Origin: Thermococcaceae archaeon
Lineage (GTDB): Archaea; Methanobacteriota_B; Thermococci; Thermococcales; Thermococcaceae
NCBI GenBank assembly: GCA_027064745.1
Contig: JAMOPD010000159.1
Location: 1-28,596, forward strand
Reading direction: 5' to 3'
DNA length: 28,596 nt
Shown: positions 15,411 through 22,185 of the stretch, in pieces
Layout: each line of letters starts with the position of its first letter
How positions within the stretch are numbered: position 1 is the first letter of the stretch
Program-made: the position numbers and the translations under genes
The notes under the pieces: model-generated
Databases searched by the model: none
What the model was told of the DNA's origin: nothing
What the model saw: the letters and a program-made list of their open reading frames with translations, nothing else

Positions 15411-15540
15411 ATATGTCAAATGAACATTTTGTTTATGGTTTATAATGATATAAAATAAATTTTATACTTCTTTTCAATTTTTAATTACTTCCTTTATATA
15501 ATTGTTCATAGAAAAGTATATATAATAGTAAGCAAAGAAA
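15411..15540. other. AT-rich duplex unwinding region of oriC
   Basis: A stretch of about 130 bp that is almost all A and T, located between the two outward-facing full ORBs. This is the position where DNA melts in mapped archaeal origins. Confidence 0.75.
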
Positions 15541-15597
15541 AAGGGGGGGATGTTCGCACTAAAATCAAAAAGAAAAAAGGATGAAACCAAATCCTGC

Positions 15598-15626
15598 TTC
15601 CACAGGAAATGAAACTCCCTGGGGGA
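15598..15626 (+). promoter_or_regulatory. full ORB 3, G-run facing right
   Basis: TTCCACAGGAAATGAAAC followed by TCCCTGGGGGA is an ORB with the ACAG variant core seen in crenarchaeal boxes and a complete G-string. It is in opposite orientation to ORB 2 across the AT-rich region. Confidence 0.88.
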
Positions 15627-15865
15627 TCAATTCTGTTTAAAAATCCGAAATATGCAAATAATAATGTTTGACTTTAATGTATTATAAATAACATTAATGT
15701 TTATAGTTGGGTAGCCATCATAGTGCATCGATCTTTCAATGGAAATGTTCTTCTGGATGCATTTGTTCATTGATTATGTCAACCTCTGGCGTATATTGTT
15801 GTTCATGTCATTTGTGAAATTTCGTTTGGAGCATAATATTTTAAGATAAGTAGTGCTGAATACTT

Positions 15866-16495
15866 ATGGTGGTTCCAGTGGAAGAGGATTTAGAGAGCAG
15901 AATTATAGGTTGGCTCCAAGAAGGGCATGATGATGCTCGAGATATTATCGATTTCCCTTGGATCGTTAATAATATTGCTCCAGGCAAATATACAGCGGAA
16001 TATCCAAAGATGCCATTTGTACTAAATCTAATATTTGGTGAAGGTTTTGTTTATCTAATTGTCCCATTGGGCGTAGATACGTTAGCCCTTCCAACAGATG
16101 AACGCTTAAAAATTTATCATACGCTTCTTCGCTTGAATGATAGTCTTAATCTGTTGAAATTCACATTGAGTGGCATGAACGATGACATTATGTTGAGAGT
16201 TGATTTGGATAAGAAAACTCTGGGAAGGGATGAATTTAATGATGCGCTAACAGCTTTATTGTTGGGGATAAATGAAGTTGTTCGGGCTCTTGGCCTTGAA
16301 GAAGATTTTGCTCAATCTGTGTTTGAACATGTAATTGGTATGGTGATAGAGCGAATGGAAAAGGGTGCAACAAAAGCAGAACTCATGGATTTCTTGGTAG
16401 CTAAGGTTGGACTTAGCAAGGAAGATGCTGAAGCACTCCTAAATCAGATTTTCAACAGTGTACGGGGTACTGATGAAGATATTGGATATTTCTGA
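15866..16495 (+). CDS. hypothetical protein encoded inside the origin region
   Basis: A 209-residue acidic protein. The central part (FVLNLIFGEGFVYLIVPLG, then LRLNDSLNLLKFTLSGMNDD and IMLRVDLDKKTLGRDEFND) alternates strands and helices in the manner of the YbjN/secretion-chaperone-like fold. The C-terminal helical part (KAELMDFLVAKVGLSKEDAE) resembles a small helix-turn-helix or UBA-like bundle. No catalytic motif, signal peptide or membrane segment is visible. The ATG has no ribosome binding site but TTTTAAGA lies ~23 bases upstream, implying a leaderless mRNA. A mini-ORB (15873–15883) covers codons 3–6, so origin-binding protein could block its transcription. Its end is followed by T-rich TTCTTTTTTACA. 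I do not recognise a characterised function. Confidence 0.75.
   Translation: MVVPVEEDLESRIIGWLQEGHDDARDIIDFPWIVNNIAPGKYTAEYPKMPFVLNLIFGEGFVYLIVPLGVDTLALPTDERLKIYHTLLRLNDSLNLLKFTLSGMNDDIMLRVDLDKKTLGRDEFNDALTALLLGINEVVRALGLEEDFAQSVFEHVIGMVIERMEKGATKAELMDFLVAKVGLSKEDAEALLNQIFNSVRGTDEDIGYF
15873..15885 (+). promoter_or_regulatory. mini-ORB in the first codons of the origin-embedded gene
   Basis: TTCCAGTGGAAGA overlaps codons 3–7 (Val-Pro-Val-Glu-Glu). It is seven bases downstream of the expected transcription start. Confidence 0.6.
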
Positions 16496-16588
16496 ATTTG
16501 CATCTTTTCCTCACATCTGATATTCTTTTTTACATGGTCATGTTCAACAAAGCATATAAACCACTTGGGTTTATCCTAATATTGCAGT

Positions 16589-16619
16589 TTCCAGTGGATC
16601 ATGTGGTTCCAGTGGAGGG
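16589..16619 (+). promoter_or_regulatory. pair of mini-ORBs upstream of orc1/cdc6
   Basis: TTCCAGTGGATC (16589–16600) and TTCCAGTGGAGGG (16607–16619) lie in the same orientation 18 bases apart. The 16496–16762 gap containing them is otherwise AT-rich, with a T-rich stretch at its left end and a hairpin ATAAACC–GGTTTAT at 16556–16574. Confidence 0.7.
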
Positions 16620-16743
16620 TTTATCATATTGTGATGTTTGCATATATTATATGTACTTTATGTTTTGAATTTCAATTATAATAGCTTAAATATTCATCAT
16701 CTTCAAGCTAAAAGTCATTAAAATGTATGGTATAGTCCTACGT

Positions 16744-16756
16744 TTCCAGTGGAGGG
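16744..16756 (+). promoter_or_regulatory. mini-ORB overlapping the orc1/cdc6 ribosome binding site
   Basis: TTCCAGTGGAGGG ends in the GGAGGG that serves as ribosome binding site for the GTG start at 16763. The site is thus an Orc1-binding sequence at the translation start of its own gene. Confidence 0.7.
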
Positions 16757-16762
16757 ATAAGT

Positions 16763-18010
16763 GTGGAAGAAAACTATCTGGGGTCAATCTTTGAAAAATA
16801 CCTTCACGCACGCAAAATATTCAAGAATAAAGAAGTACTGAGACATAGTTATACTCCAAAGGAGTTACCTCATAGAAGGGAGCAAATTGAGAATTTAGCG
16901 CATATACTGGTTCCTGTCCTGAGAGGGGAGACGCCGTCAAATGTGTTTGTGTACGGCAAAACTGGGACAGGCAAAACCGTGACGATTAAGTTTGTAACTG
17001 AGGAGCTGAAGAGGATATCTGATAAGCATGATGTTCCCGTTGATGTCATCTATGTCAACTGTGAGATAGTTGATACTCAGTACAGGGTTTTGGCTAACAT
17101 TGTGAATTACTTTAAAGGAGAAAGTGGTGTAGAAGTACCTCTTGTGGGATGGCCAACGGACGAGGTTTATGCAAAGCTAAAGGAAGTTGTGGATGCTAGA
17201 GAGCGCTTTGTAATCATAGTTCTTGACGAAATTGACAAGCTTATCAAAAAGAGCGGGGATGACGTCCTTTACAGTTTAACAAGAATAAACTCTGAGTTGG
17301 TAAACGCGAAAGTTAGCATTATTGGAATATCGAATGACCTCAAGTTTAAAGACTATCTTGATCCACGGGTTCTTTCAAGCCTGAGTGAGGAAGAGGTAGT
17401 TTTTCCACCATATGATGCAACACAGCTTAGGGATATACTTCTTCAGAGAGCTAAAGATGCTTTCTATGAGGATGTTCTTGACAGTGGGGTTGTTCCACTA
17501 TGTGCTGCACTTGCTGCAAGGGAACACGGAGATGCGAGAAGAGCTTTGGATCTTCTCAGAGTCAGTGGTGAAATTGCTGAGAGGGAGGGAGCTCCAAAGG
17601 TTACAGAGAGGCATGTGTGGAAAGCTCAGGAAAAAATAGAGCAGGATACCATGGAGGAAGTTATAAAGACCCTTCCCCTTCATTCAAAGGTGCTTCTTTA
17701 TTCGATTGTGCTACTGGATGAGAACGGCGAGCTACCGGCTAATACGGGAGATGTGTATTCTGTCTATAAAAGTCTATGTGACTACATTGATCTTGAGCCT
17801 TTAACCCAGCGTAGAATTAGTGATCTCATCAATGAGCTTGATATGCTGGGGATCATTAACGCTAAGGTCGTTAGTAAGGGGCGCTATGGAAGAACAAAAG
17901 AAATTAGGTTAAACATAACACCTTATAAAGTCAAGAACATATACCGTCATGATAGTCAGCTTCAGTCCCTATTGACAGTTAACATGTCCCCTCAAAGGAG
18001 GCTGCTTTAA
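16763..18010 (+). CDS. cdc6: Orc1/Cdc6 replication initiator
   Basis: The initiator binds ORBs at the origin, melts DNA and loads the MCM helicase. It is an AAA+ ATPase with a C-terminal winged helix. Walker A GKTGTGKT is at 65–72, Walker B VIIVLDEIDKL at 150–160; GISNDLKFKDYLDPRV is the sensor/ISM region, and LPLHSKVLLYSIVLL begins the winged-helix domain, with QRRISDLINELDMLGII as recognition helix and GRYGRTKEIRL as wing. The start is GTG at 16763, preceded by GGAGGG; length is 415 residues, similar to the P. furiosus protein. Its TAA stop overlaps the ATG of the DP1 gene by one base, so the two are translationally coupled. Confidence 0.97.
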   Translation: MEENYLGSIFEKYLHARKIFKNKEVLRHSYTPKELPHRREQIENLAHILVPVLRGETPSNVFVYGKTGTGKTVTIKFVTEELKRISDKHDVPVDVIYVNCEIVDTQYRVLANIVNYFKGESGVEVPLVGWPTDEVYAKLKEVVDARERFVIIVLDEIDKLIKKSGDDVLYSLTRINSELVNAKVSIIGISNDLKFKDYLDPRVLSSLSEEEVVFPPYDATQLRDILLQRAKDAFYEDVLDSGVVPLCAALAAREHGDARRALDLLRVSGEIAEREGAPKVTERHVWKAQEKIEQDTMEEVIKTLPLHSKVLLYSIVLLDENGELPANTGDVYSVYKSLCDYIDLEPLTQRRISDLINELDMLGIINAKVVSKGRYGRTKEIRLNITPYKVKNIYRHDSQLQSLLTVNMSPQRRLL

Positions 18011-20025
18011 TGAATCTGATTAGGGATCTGATGATGAACAAATATCTAATAACTCCCTCAGCCTATTTTCTCCTTCAGGACAGGTATAAAAAGGAGTTTA
18101 TGCTCTCTGAGCTAATAAAATTTGCTAAAGCTCGGGGAACCTTCGTGATAGATAATGCACTTGCAGAGGAATTTCTCAAATCAAAGGGGCTAATCACTAC
18201 AAAGCCTCTCATCGTAGAGACCATTGAAAAGAGCACAGGAGTTCAGTCCACTCCACGAGAAACCTATGGGGGTACTCAGACAAATTCAACCGCCTCTTCT
18301 AAGACTGCCCTTGAGAATCTGCCTTTACCCTTGGGTTCTGAAGAATCGGCATCAGAATCTCCAGCTTCTAGAGAAGAGAGTTATATTTCCACTGGAACTA
18401 TCTCTAAAAAAATGTCTTTATCTCTCAGTTCTGAGGAAACTGAGGCAGTAGAATCTCTGGCTACTAAGGGGCAGAGTTTCATTTCCACTGGAGCTGGTTC
18501 TGATGTACAACCGTCATTAGAAGCTGAAACCCCAGAAAATGGGGATTCTATGGCAGAGTTTTCCAGTGGAAATGAGAATGAAGATGAGGTTACAGGAGCA
18601 GTATATGAAGATTATGGGGGTTTGGTGCCTGTAGAGGAGGAGATAATCCCCAAAGGAGGAGTAAAAAGCTATTCAACCTATTCTGATCTGGTTATCACCC
18701 CAAGGAAAGGCTTTAACTTCAGGGCAAAGGAAATTCCCAGTGATTATGAAATCAAGTTCGATGTGGAGAATATCAAACTAAAGCCCCCCAAAGCAAAAAA
18801 TGCAAATGGCAAAGAGGGTGAAATAATAGTTCAAGTTTATGCAAGCTATTTCAAGAGCAGGATGAGGAAAATGAGAAAGATCCTCAGGGAAAATCCCGAA
18901 GTTTCTAGTGTTCTTGATATTGGAAAGCTCAATTATGTTGCCCCCGAAGGGGAGGTTACCATAATAGGGCTGATAAATTCAAAGCGGGAGACGAGAAAAG
19001 GCTATATGTTCGAGGTTGAAGATGGGACTGGGACTATCAAGGTTTTTATTGGGAGGGATAAAGAGGACTACAAAAAAGTTTTCGATATAGTTCCAGATTC
19101 TGTTGTTGCTTTCAAGGGCTACTACTCTAAAAAAGGCATTCTCTTCGCCAACAACATCTATCTGCCTGATGTGCCACTTTATAAGCACAATAAACCCCCC
19201 TTAGATGAAAAGGTCTATGCAGTGCTTTTGAGTGATATACATGTGGGGAGCAATAAGTTCTGCGAAAAAGCCTTTATCAAGTTTCTTGAATGGCTCAATG
19301 GTGAAGTAAACAGCAGAGAAGAGGAAGAGATTGTAAGCAGAATCAAGTACATAATAATAGATGGGGACGTTGTCGACGGGGTTGGTATCTATCCCGGTCA
19401 GTACAATGAGCTAAACATTCCAGATGTTTTTGACCAGTATGAAGCTCTAGCAAATCTGTTGGCAAATGTTCCGGACCATATGACCATGTTTATTGGACCC
19501 GGGAACCACGATGCTGCGAGGATGGCACTTCCCCAGCCAGGGTTTTACAAGGAATATGCATACCCTATTTTAAAGCTTAAAAATGCTGTAATTATAAGCA
19601 ATCCTGCGGTTATAAACCTTCATGGCCGGGAATTCCTGATATATCATGGCAGAGGGATTGAGGATGTAGTATCCTTCATCCCAAACCGGAGTCATCACAG
19701 GCCTGCTGAAGCCATGGTAAATCTTCTGAAGCTCCGTCATTTAGCTCCTACATTTGGGGGGAAGGTTCCCATCGCTCCCGACCCTGAAGATCTTCTGGTG
19801 ATTGAAAGCGTTCCTGATCTATTCCAAACCGGTCATGTGCATGTTCTCCAATATCAGGTCTATCACGGAGTCTTCCTTATCAATTCTGCCACGTGGCAGG
19901 CTCAGACGGAGTTCCAGAAGATGGTCAACATAGTTCCAACTCCGGGTAAGGTTCCGATTATAGATATTGAAACCGCGCGCCTGAAGACGGTTATAGATTT
20001 CGGTAAATGGTGCGAGGGTGTTTAA
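18010..20025 (+). CDS. polB: DNA polymerase D small subunit DP1 (3'-5' exonuclease)
   Basis: DP1 is the proofreading subunit of the replicative archaeal polymerase D, working with DP2. The N-terminal ~70 residues form a helical domain. Residues ~75–215 are a Ser/Glu-rich disordered linker containing a tandem 32-residue repeat (…SYISTGT… and …SFISTGA…). An OB fold follows (~273–385). The Mre11-like phosphoesterase domain carries LLSDIHVGSNKF (407–418), DGDVVDG (451–457), GPGNHD (496–501), YHGRG (545–549) and GHVHV (608–612), so all metal-binding motifs are present. At 671 residues it is longer than the ~613 recalled for P. furiosus, owing to the linker. Three ORB-like sequences are embedded in the linker coding sequence. 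It is coupled to cdc6 but separated from the DP2 gene by a restriction-modification pair. Confidence 0.96.
   Translation: MNLIRDLMMNKYLITPSAYFLLQDRYKKEFMLSELIKFAKARGTFVIDNALAEEFLKSKGLITTKPLIVETIEKSTGVQSTPRETYGGTQTNSTASSKTALENLPLPLGSEESASESPASREESYISTGTISKKMSLSLSSEETEAVESLATKGQSFISTGAGSDVQPSLEAETPENGDSMAEFSSGNENEDEVTGAVYEDYGGLVPVEEEIIPKGGVKSYSTYSDLVITPRKGFNFRAKEIPSDYEIKFDVENIKLKPPKAKNANGKEGEIIVQVYASYFKSRMRKMRKILRENPEVSSVLDIGKLNYVAPEGEVTIIGLINSKRETRKGYMFEVEDGTGTIKVFIGRDKEDYKKVFDIVPDSVVAFKGYYSKKGILFANNIYLPDVPLYKHNKPPLDEKVYAVLLSDIHVGSNKFCEKAFIKFLEWLNGEVNSREEEEIVSRIKYIIIDGDVVDGVGIYPGQYNELNIPDVFDQYEALANLLANVPDHMTMFIGPGNHDAARMALPQPGFYKEYAYPILKLKNAVIISNPAVINLHGREFLIYHGRGIEDVVSFIPNRSHHRPAEAMVNLLKLRHLAPTFGGKVPIAPDPEDLLVIESVPDLFQTGHVHVLQYQVYHGVFLINSATWQAQTEFQKMVNIVPTPGKVPIIDIETARLKTVIDFGKWCEGV
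18387..18397 (-). promoter_or_regulatory. ORB-like box within DP1 coding sequence (1)
   Basis: The minus strand reads TTCCAGTGGAAATATAAC followed by TCTC, agreeing with ORB 2 (TTCCAGTGGAAATAAAAC, TCTG) apart from one interior base and the missing G-run. Confidence 0.55.
18468..18493 (-). promoter_or_regulatory. ORB-like box within DP1 coding sequence (2)
   Basis: The minus strand reads CTCCAGTGGAAATGAAAC followed by TCTGCCCC. The core matches ORB 2 and the AAATGAAACTC portion matches ORB 3. It lies exactly 96 bases from box 1, in the second copy of the 32-codon repeat. Confidence 0.55.
18561..18577 (+). promoter_or_regulatory. ORB-like box within DP1 coding sequence (3)
   Basis: TTCCAGTGGAAATGAGA on the plus strand, in opposite orientation to the previous two boxes, in codons for a Ser-Ser-Gly-Asn-Glu stretch. 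Confidence 0.55.
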
Positions 20026-20082
20026 AATGCTATGCAATACAGTTACTCAAGCTCAACTACAAAATAAAAGGAGGTATTCACA

Positions 20083-21378
20083 ATGGGGGTTTATTCTTTA
20101 ATTGATGTCATAGAATGGATAACTGAAAGTAAATACTCCTCTAAAGAGGTTAAACTATTCAATGACGCTAAGCAACTATATGAACTTCAATTAGCTAAAA
20201 TGGAGTTCTTGAATTTCTCCAATAATCTCAATGAATTTATAAAAAGAACAGCTTATTTTGAAGAGATTCTTGGTAATAAGTGTTGGCATTATTATATCAG
20301 TTCAGTAAAAGGAAAGGGACAAATAGGACATACGAATCAATATATGACTCACTGGTTTTATCCATATAAAGGAAAGTTTCATGGGCAAATGATTAAGGCA
20401 CTTATAAACTTTTCAAACGCACGAGGAAATGATATTGTTTTGGATCCATATCTCGGCTCAGGAACAACACTGATTGAAAGTTCCTTGTTGGGTCTTCCGG
20501 GATGGGGTGTTGAGATTAATCCTGCTCTAGCTATTGTTTCTCAGATAAAGCTTGATGCTTTGGGTATTGATTATCCGGAATTCTCTAAGACTTTGACACC
20601 AGCTTTAACCAATGGTGCATTCAAGTATTTCAAAAATCTAAAAGTCTCAAAAAATTCAATTAAACCAACGGTTGAAGAGCATCTAAATGCCAAAGAATTG
20701 TTGAATTTACTGTGGGACTCATACTTCCCACACTCTATTTTGCATGATCTTCCATTTGAATGGCGTAATATACTTATGCTCATATATCTCCATGCTCTCT
20801 CAGATTACACATATCTTAAAGGCACTAAAAAAGAGAAGACTCTTCAGGAATTCTATCATCGGAATCTACAGGACTATCTCAAAACTCTAAAAGGTGCATA
20901 TTCTGTGATTAATGAGCTTGGTATTAAACTTGGAAACTATGAAGTTCTCATAGGTTCGACCTTGGGACTTCCATATAAAAACAATTCAGTTAAAACTATC
21001 ATTACCTCTCCACCATATAGTATAGCTTTGGATTATATAAAAAATGATGAACATCTGTTGAGATATTTTGGAATTGATATCAGTGCTTTACGAGATCAGA
21101 TGATAGGATTAAAAGGGAAAGGAAAGGAAAAAATTTATCTCTATGAGCAGGACTTAAAACGAAGTGTTGAAGAAATGCTCCGGGTCATAAAGCCTGGTGG
21201 ATGGGCTGTCATAGTTCTTGGGGATATTAGTATCAACGGAACAAGAACAAACTTTAAAGACAAAATCTTAAGTTGGGGCAGAGAATTTGGATGCAGTGAA
21301 GCCTTCGTATTGGAAAGAGCAATTTTGGGTGGATTTGCACGATTGAGATTTGAATACTTAATTTTCCTCCAGAAATGA
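20083..21378 (+). CDS. type II DNA methyltransferase (probable N4-cytosine class)
   Basis: A 431-residue SAM-dependent DNA methyltransferase. The SAM-binding motif DPYLGSGTT is at 121–129 with GVEINP at 142–147 closing the next strand. The catalytic motif TSPPYS is at 308–313; Ser-Pro-Pro-Tyr is typical of N4-cytosine enzymes. The upstream TNQYMTHWFYPYKGKFH segment is usual in this group. The order is motif I before motif IV. A strong GGAGGT lies seven bases before the ATG. It sits 57 bases after DP1 and 11 bases before its presumed restriction endonuclease, and is markedly AT-rich compared with the DP1 and DP2 genes. Its role is to protect host DNA at the endonuclease's site; the recognition sequence cannot be read from here. 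Confidence 0.9.
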   Translation: MGVYSLIDVIEWITESKYSSKEVKLFNDAKQLYELQLAKMEFLNFSNNLNEFIKRTAYFEEILGNKCWHYYISSVKGKGQIGHTNQYMTHWFYPYKGKFHGQMIKALINFSNARGNDIVLDPYLGSGTTLIESSLLGLPGWGVEINPALAIVSQIKLDALGIDYPEFSKTLTPALTNGAFKYFKNLKVSKNSIKPTVEEHLNAKELLNLLWDSYFPHSILHDLPFEWRNILMLIYLHALSDYTYLKGTKKEKTLQEFYHRNLQDYLKTLKGAYSVINELGIKLGNYEVLIGSTLGLPYKNNSVKTIITSPPYSIALDYIKNDEHLLRYFGIDISALRDQMIGLKGKGKEKIYLYEQDLKRSVEEMLRVIKPGGWAVIVLGDISINGTRTNFKDKILSWGREFGCSEAFVLERAILGGFARLRFEYLIFLQK

Positions 21379-21389
21379 GGTGATCTTTA

Positions 21390-22181
21390 ATGAAAAACTC
21401 TACAAAGGACAAAATATGGGTATATCTTGAGGGATTTATGCAAGGTCTAATTAATAAATATGACCCTAAGATTTTAAAAGATGAAGTTTTGGAGAGAATG
21501 TTGTTTGATCCTGCTCGTGGTAATTATAAACCTTTCCATGTAGCATTGATACCTAAGGAGCTTCTCAGGATTCAAAGCTTTTTCAGGTCATTTTCTACTT
21601 CTCTTGGCCAAGGGGTATTTGAGTACATAGCAAAAATAATAGCTGAAGATAGCGGTAAATGGAAAGAAGTCAAGAGAAATTCAAAATTTAAGGCAACAGC
21701 ATCGCCTAATGTTCAATCATTCGTTGATGGGTTCTTGGAAGATGTTGCTAACAAACGGATACACCCGTATCCTGTTTTTCCTCCAAAACCTAATGATGAC
21801 TCAACAAAGAACATTGTTGTGGACCTATATCTTTATGACGGACTGACCAGATATTTTATTGAGATTAAATCTCCGAAACCTAATAAGGATCAGACTCGTA
21901 GAACTAAGGAGAAATTTTTATATCTTCTTGCTACGTATCCAAATTCTAAAACGTATTATGCCATGCCATACAACCCATTTGGGGAAGATAAACTAGCATA
22001 TAACTGGAGTTTCACAAAATCGTATTTTGATCTAAATATGGAAGTTCTTATTGGGTCTGAATTTTGGGATTTCTTAGGTGGGAAGGGTACATATAGTGAG
22101 TTACTTTCGCTTTTTAGGAAGTTTGGGAAGGAACGCGGTCAAGAAATTACCTCCAAGTTGATAATTGGAAATAGTAGGTGA
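21390..22181 (+). CDS. type II restriction endonuclease, possibly TdeIII-like
   Basis: A 263-residue protein paired with the preceding methyltransferase. A PD-(D/E)xK nuclease core is visible: D145 in NIVVDLYLYDG, then E158-x-K160 in RYFIEIKSPKP, with basic residues following (DQTRRTKEKF). The N-terminal RSFSTSLGQGVFEYIAKI segment recalls the TdeIII family (sites of the GGNCC type), but I hold this only loosely. GAGGTGA precedes the ATG. Its own TGA stop forms part of the AGGTGAT ribosome binding site of the DP2 gene, so the cassette fits the polD operon with no loss of the downstream start signal. AT-rich like its partner, consistent with transfer. Confidence 0.8.
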   Translation: MKNSTKDKIWVYLEGFMQGLINKYDPKILKDEVLERMLFDPARGNYKPFHVALIPKELLRIQSFFRSFSTSLGQGVFEYIAKIIAEDSGKWKEVKRNSKFKATASPNVQSFVDGFLEDVANKRIHPYPVFPPKPNDDSTKNIVVDLYLYDGLTRYFIEIKSPKPNKDQTRRTKEKFLYLLATYPNSKTYYAMPYNPFGEDKLAYNWSFTKSYFDLNMEVLIGSEFWDFLGGKGTYSELLSLFRKFGKERGQEITSKLIIGNSR

Positions 22182-22185
22182 TAAC

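Larger units (their letters stand above)
15255..15640. other. oriC: replication origin (oriC) core
   Basis: The origin is recognised by two full-length ORBs in opposite, outward orientation (minus strand 15340–15311, plus strand 15598–15626), each ending in a G-run, flanking about 250 bp of AT-rich DNA with the most AT-rich part at 15411–15540, the likely unwinding element. A further mini-ORB is at 15271–15286 and weaker ones follow to the right. It lies upstream of orc1/cdc6, as in Pyrococcus, where the origin is mapped experimentally. The 15116–15865 gap contains, in order, channel promoter, repeat copy B, this core, and an AT-rich stretch with the 12-bp palindrome AACATTAATGTT near 15690–15705. 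Confidence 0.9.

Noticed and set aside
15541..15551. Run of seven G as another ORB G-string
   Set aside because: No TTCCAGTGGA-type core lies at the required distance on either side.
15734..15746. TTCAATGGAAATG as an additional mini-ORB
   Set aside because: Two mismatches in the core and no G-run; kept out of the feature list as too weak alone.
16556..16574. Hairpin ATAAACC–GGTTTAT as a structured RNA gene
   Set aside because: Only a seven-base stem; more simply part of the end of the upstream gene or chance in AT-rich DNA.
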